Assembly: GCA_942493045.1 (NCBI GenBank)
Contig: OW818665.1
Span: forward strand, 1,240,001 to 1,304,000
Reading direction: 5' to 3'
DNA length: 64,000 nt
Origin: Teretinema sp942493045
GTDB taxonomy: Bacteria > Spirochaetota > Spirochaetia > Treponematales > Treponemataceae
Shown: positions 61,750 to 64,000 of the stretch, piece after piece
How positions within the stretch are numbered: position 1 is the first letter of the stretch
Layout of the letters: each line of letters starts with the position of its first letter
Translations under genes and position numbers: made by a program
The notes under the pieces: generated by a model
Seen by the model: only the letters and a program-made list of their open reading frames with translations
Told to the model about the DNA's origin: nothing
Database searches by the model: none

Positions 61750-63948
61750 TTATCGTTTTCGAATCCCCAATATAGTCAGGTCATCGTACTGAGCGTCTTC
61801 GCGGATACCGGTATAATACATATACTCAGGGTACGATGGGTGATCCTTGTGCCGCGAACAATAGGCTTCATACTGCCGGAAGTGCGCGGACAGGAAGGTA
61901 TCTACCTTACGGTCCACCTGCACCCGGTCAAAATCACCGGCGGCGGAGTCACGGTACATGCGGAAAATCTTTTCGACAGAGACCAGCGCCAAAATCGATT
62001 CTTCCATTGTACCCTGACAGCCCGTAAAATCAAAATCAAAATCCTCATTCTCGATCGGGTTGTGCCACTTCACCAGCTTATAGGTTTTCCGGGCAAAGAC
62101 GGCCTCAATGATGGCGTAGACCCGTTCAGGCCCGAGCTCTTCATCCATCTTGCCGACGCTGTGGGTCTCGTGAGGCGCTTCGCGCGCCAGGCCGGGATGG
62201 GCGCATTCCATAACCTTGAGATCGGCGGTACGGAACTGGCGTTTGGCTTCTTCGATACCGTCAGTATAGAAATATAACACGTCACCGGGATTCAGGTGCG
62301 CCTTGACCACTTTGAAGCCGCCCTTCATCTCGACCATAAAAGAAGGAAACACGCCGGCTGCCGGAGTTTCCGGAAGAGTCAGCACCTTCATCTTACGGCT
62401 GACGGCGTCATAAATGTGCACCATGTTGTCACCGGCGTTACAGAAATGCACGTCCCCGGAAACCGAATCCAGAATGCAGAGCGTAAAGGCCGCGAACCGG
62501 CCCTTAAAACCGCGGGACTCGATCAGGTCGTTGATGCGTGAAACGATATAGTCAATACGGAAGCCGTTCTTCTGATAGGTCCAGTCCTTAAAATAATCCA
62601 GGAACAAAGTCGCGACCTCTACCATGATTAGCGCCGCCGGAACACCCTTGCCGGCGACGTCGCATTTGATGATCGCGTAATGCCGCTGATCCAGCTTGAT
62701 ATAATCGAAATAGTCGCCGGACACACCCTTGGCCCCTTCGTAATAACCGAAGAATTCGGCGTTGTCCTCGACGCTGCTGCCGCTGGTCAGTTTCCGGCCG
62801 GAAGAATCGGTCTCCAACGGAATGAACATCTTCTGGACTTCCTTACCAACCGTCAGGTCCTTGGAGGCCGCGGCGGCCTTGATCAGCCCATGAGTCATAT
62901 CATTGATGGTCTCGCCGAGCAGGCCGATCTCGTCCCGGGAACGCAGTTTGATATCCTGACCGTCGAGCGATTCCTTATCCTCGGTGTCGCGGATCATGGC
63001 CACGTGGGCAGCCAGTTTTCGCACCGGCGAAATAATAATTGAAGCCAGGGCCAGGGCGCCCAGCACGCCGATCAGTATGGCGAACATCGCGGTATACATG
63101 GTTGTCTGAACCAGATTGCGCCGGTCCCGGTCCAGAGTCTTCAGCAACGACTCGGTGGAAATCTGAATGCGCACCGAGCCGCGCACATATTGCTGCTGGG
63201 TACCCTGGCGGTACAGTACCGGTTTATAGAAAACATAGTCCGTCTCGGTGCGGGAAATACTTTCCGGGTCAAACAGCGGCCAGGAGCCCATACCCTTGAC
63301 CGAGAGCGCGGCCAATTCGCGGTTCAGCCTCTCTTCCAGCTGGCGCGAAATAGTCTGGATTTCCTCAACACGACGGCGCGAATCAGCGTCGGTCCGCAAT
63401 GCCAGCTGAATACCTTCACGAGTCAGTTCGGAAATACTCTCCGAAAGCTCTCCGAGTGCGTTCTCCGCCTCGGTATTCAAAGCTTCTGAAACCTTGGCGA
63501 TTTCCTCGGAGGCCGGATCAGAAAGCCGGGAACCGCCGTAAGCCAGTTCAGCGCTGTCAATCTTCTGTTCCAAGTCAGGATCGTTCGAAGCCCACACAAA
63601 ATCGATATGAGTAGAATTGGCGTTGGCGCTTTGACCGGTAACGGTTGCCCAGGAAGCCTCATCAAGAGCGGCAATCTGCTCGGGCAGGAAGCCGAGTTCG
63701 AGGGTATTCTGGCTGGGTAGATACACCCGGGCTCCGGAAGCCAGGCTCTCCAACAGTACGTACACCCGCGACTGCAGGCCTGAGGATAGCGTGCGTTCCT
63801 GATTCCGCGAGAACTGCAGTCCCAGAGGTATGGACACCAGCAAGGTAACGGCCACAACCAGGGTGGTGGTAAAGAAAGCCAGTTTGAAGCGTAAACCAAG
63901 ACCACGATTTCGCAGCGCTCTGCCGCGTTTTTTCTTTTCTGAGGGCAT
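61750..63948 (-). CDS. SpoIIE-family (PP2C) phosphatase with HAMP sensor
   Basis: A 732-residue membrane-bound sensor phosphatase. One helix at about 22-45, a periplasmic coiled-coil-rich sensor to about 290, a second helix (AMFAILIGVLGALALASIIIS), a HAMP linker (PVRKLAAHVAMIRDTEDKESLDGQ), then the SpoIIE/RsbU phosphatase from about 385: GVSGDYFDYIKLD, KCDVAGKGVPAALIM, FCNAGDN and LYFYTDGIEEAK, whose Asp residues bind metal. Such enzymes usually dephosphorylate anti-sigma antagonists. A long C-terminal stretch with AQYDDLTILGIRKR ends it. AGGAG precedes ATG 63948. Confidence 0.92.
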   Translation of the reverse strand: MPSEKKKRGRALRNRGLGLRFKLAFFTTTLVVAVTLLVSIPLGLQFSRNQERTLSSGLQSRVYVLLESLASGARVYLPSQNTLELGFLPEQIAALDEASWATVTGQSANANSTHIDFVWASNDPDLEQKIDSAELAYGGSRLSDPASEEIAKVSEALNTEAENALGELSESISELTREGIQLALRTDADSRRRVEEIQTISRQLEERLNRELAALSVKGMGSWPLFDPESISRTETDYVFYKPVLYRQGTQQQYVRGSVRIQISTESLLKTLDRDRRNLVQTTMYTAMFAILIGVLGALALASIIISPVRKLAAHVAMIRDTEDKESLDGQDIKLRSRDEIGLLGETINDMTHGLIKAAAASKDLTVGKEVQKMFIPLETDSSGRKLTSGSSVEDNAEFFGYYEGAKGVSGDYFDYIKLDQRHYAIIKCDVAGKGVPAALIMVEVATLFLDYFKDWTYQKNGFRIDYIVSRINDLIESRGFKGRFAAFTLCILDSVSGDVHFCNAGDNMVHIYDAVSRKMKVLTLPETPAAGVFPSFMVEMKGGFKVVKAHLNPGDVLYFYTDGIEEAKRQFRTADLKVMECAHPGLAREAPHETHSVGKMDEELGPERVYAIIEAVFARKTYKLVKWHNPIENEDFDFDFTGCQGTMEESILALVSVEKIFRMYRDSAAGDFDRVQVDRKVDTFLSAHFRQYEAYCSRHKDHPSYPEYMYYTGIREDAQYDDLTILGIRKR

Positions 63949-64000
63949 AACATCTCCTGTTATCAGGGCTTGTACTTCCCAGCGTATCGAGAGGGCTTCA

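Noticed and set aside
63963..64000. Possible 3' tail of an upstream minus-strand gene (stop TGA at 63965-63963)
   Set aside because: Only 11 codons are visible, too few to support a gene; it may be real beyond the window.

Overview
The window reads as a chromosomal segment of a treponeme-like spirochaete. The evidence is a tandem pair of FlaA periplasmic-flagellar sheath genes next to a class II fructose-bisphosphate aldolase, a TmpC/PnrA purine-nucleoside receptor with its ABC transporter, many lipoproteins, SpoIIE/HD-GYP/PilZ/cNMP signalling proteins, and a 16S-tRNA-Ile-23S-5S operon that would settle the taxonomy. I see no phage, insertion sequence or CRISPR array. Genes are densely packed, with many 4-17 bp overlaps.

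Layout. 1-3.95 kb (minus): the mraZ-rsmH-ftsL-murF-ftsW division and wall cluster, with 10-bp-spaced MraZ boxes running into the mraZ start codon. 4.0-6.2 kb: two unknown genes, then a cNMP-sensing histidine kinase. 6.2-9.0 kb: flaA pair (minus) and aldolase (plus). 9.1-12.3 kb: a membrane protein, then infC-rpmI-rplT-zapB-like-zapA-yaiI. 12.3-14.9 kb: divergent HD-GYP and PilZ genes (cyclic di-GMP). 14.9-17.8 kb (minus): GH3 lipoprotein, pseudouridine synthase, m5C RNA methyltransferase. 17.9-21.6 kb (minus): oadGAB, a sodium-pumping oxaloacetate decarboxylase whose alpha subunit carries two biotinyl domains. 21.7-24.2 kb: phosphohexomutase and a DnaQ-like exonuclease. 24.2-26.8 kb (minus): sigma factor, LysM/LytM-like protein, cNMP-binding protein. 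26.8-28.2 kb: OmpA-like protein.

28.2-35.6 kb (minus) is a purine-nucleoside uptake and salvage operon: PnrA-type receptor, ATPase, two permeases, DeoD, nitroreductase, YfbR-like HD protein. 35.6-40.6 kb (minus): unknown protein, recN, nadK, a DegT-fold protein without an obvious PLP lysine, cheW. 40.7-46.4 kb: a giant membrane protein, a beta-helix lipoprotein, an outer-membrane candidate and a lipoprotein. 46.6-54.6 kb: a six-gene plus-strand operon behind a near-perfect sigma-54 promoter, encoding two lipoproteins (one with a cysteine-less SUMF1 domain) and a complete oligopeptide/nickel-type ABC importer. This is the best candidate here for an undescribed system.

54.6-55.7 kb: an M15 peptidase lipoprotein, then about 230 bp of nested inverted repeats ending in a terminator and a 50-bp palindrome, a candidate structured RNA. 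55.7-61.4 kb (minus): the rRNA operon with boxA-like sites. 61.4-64 kb (minus): a small unknown gene and a SpoIIE-type phosphatase.

A recurring theme is a good -10 hexamer only 6-9 bases before an ATG without a Shine-Dalgarno sequence, which suggests leaderless transcripts for several signalling and envelope genes. All assignments come from reading the sequence and remembered family motifs; no database search was run.
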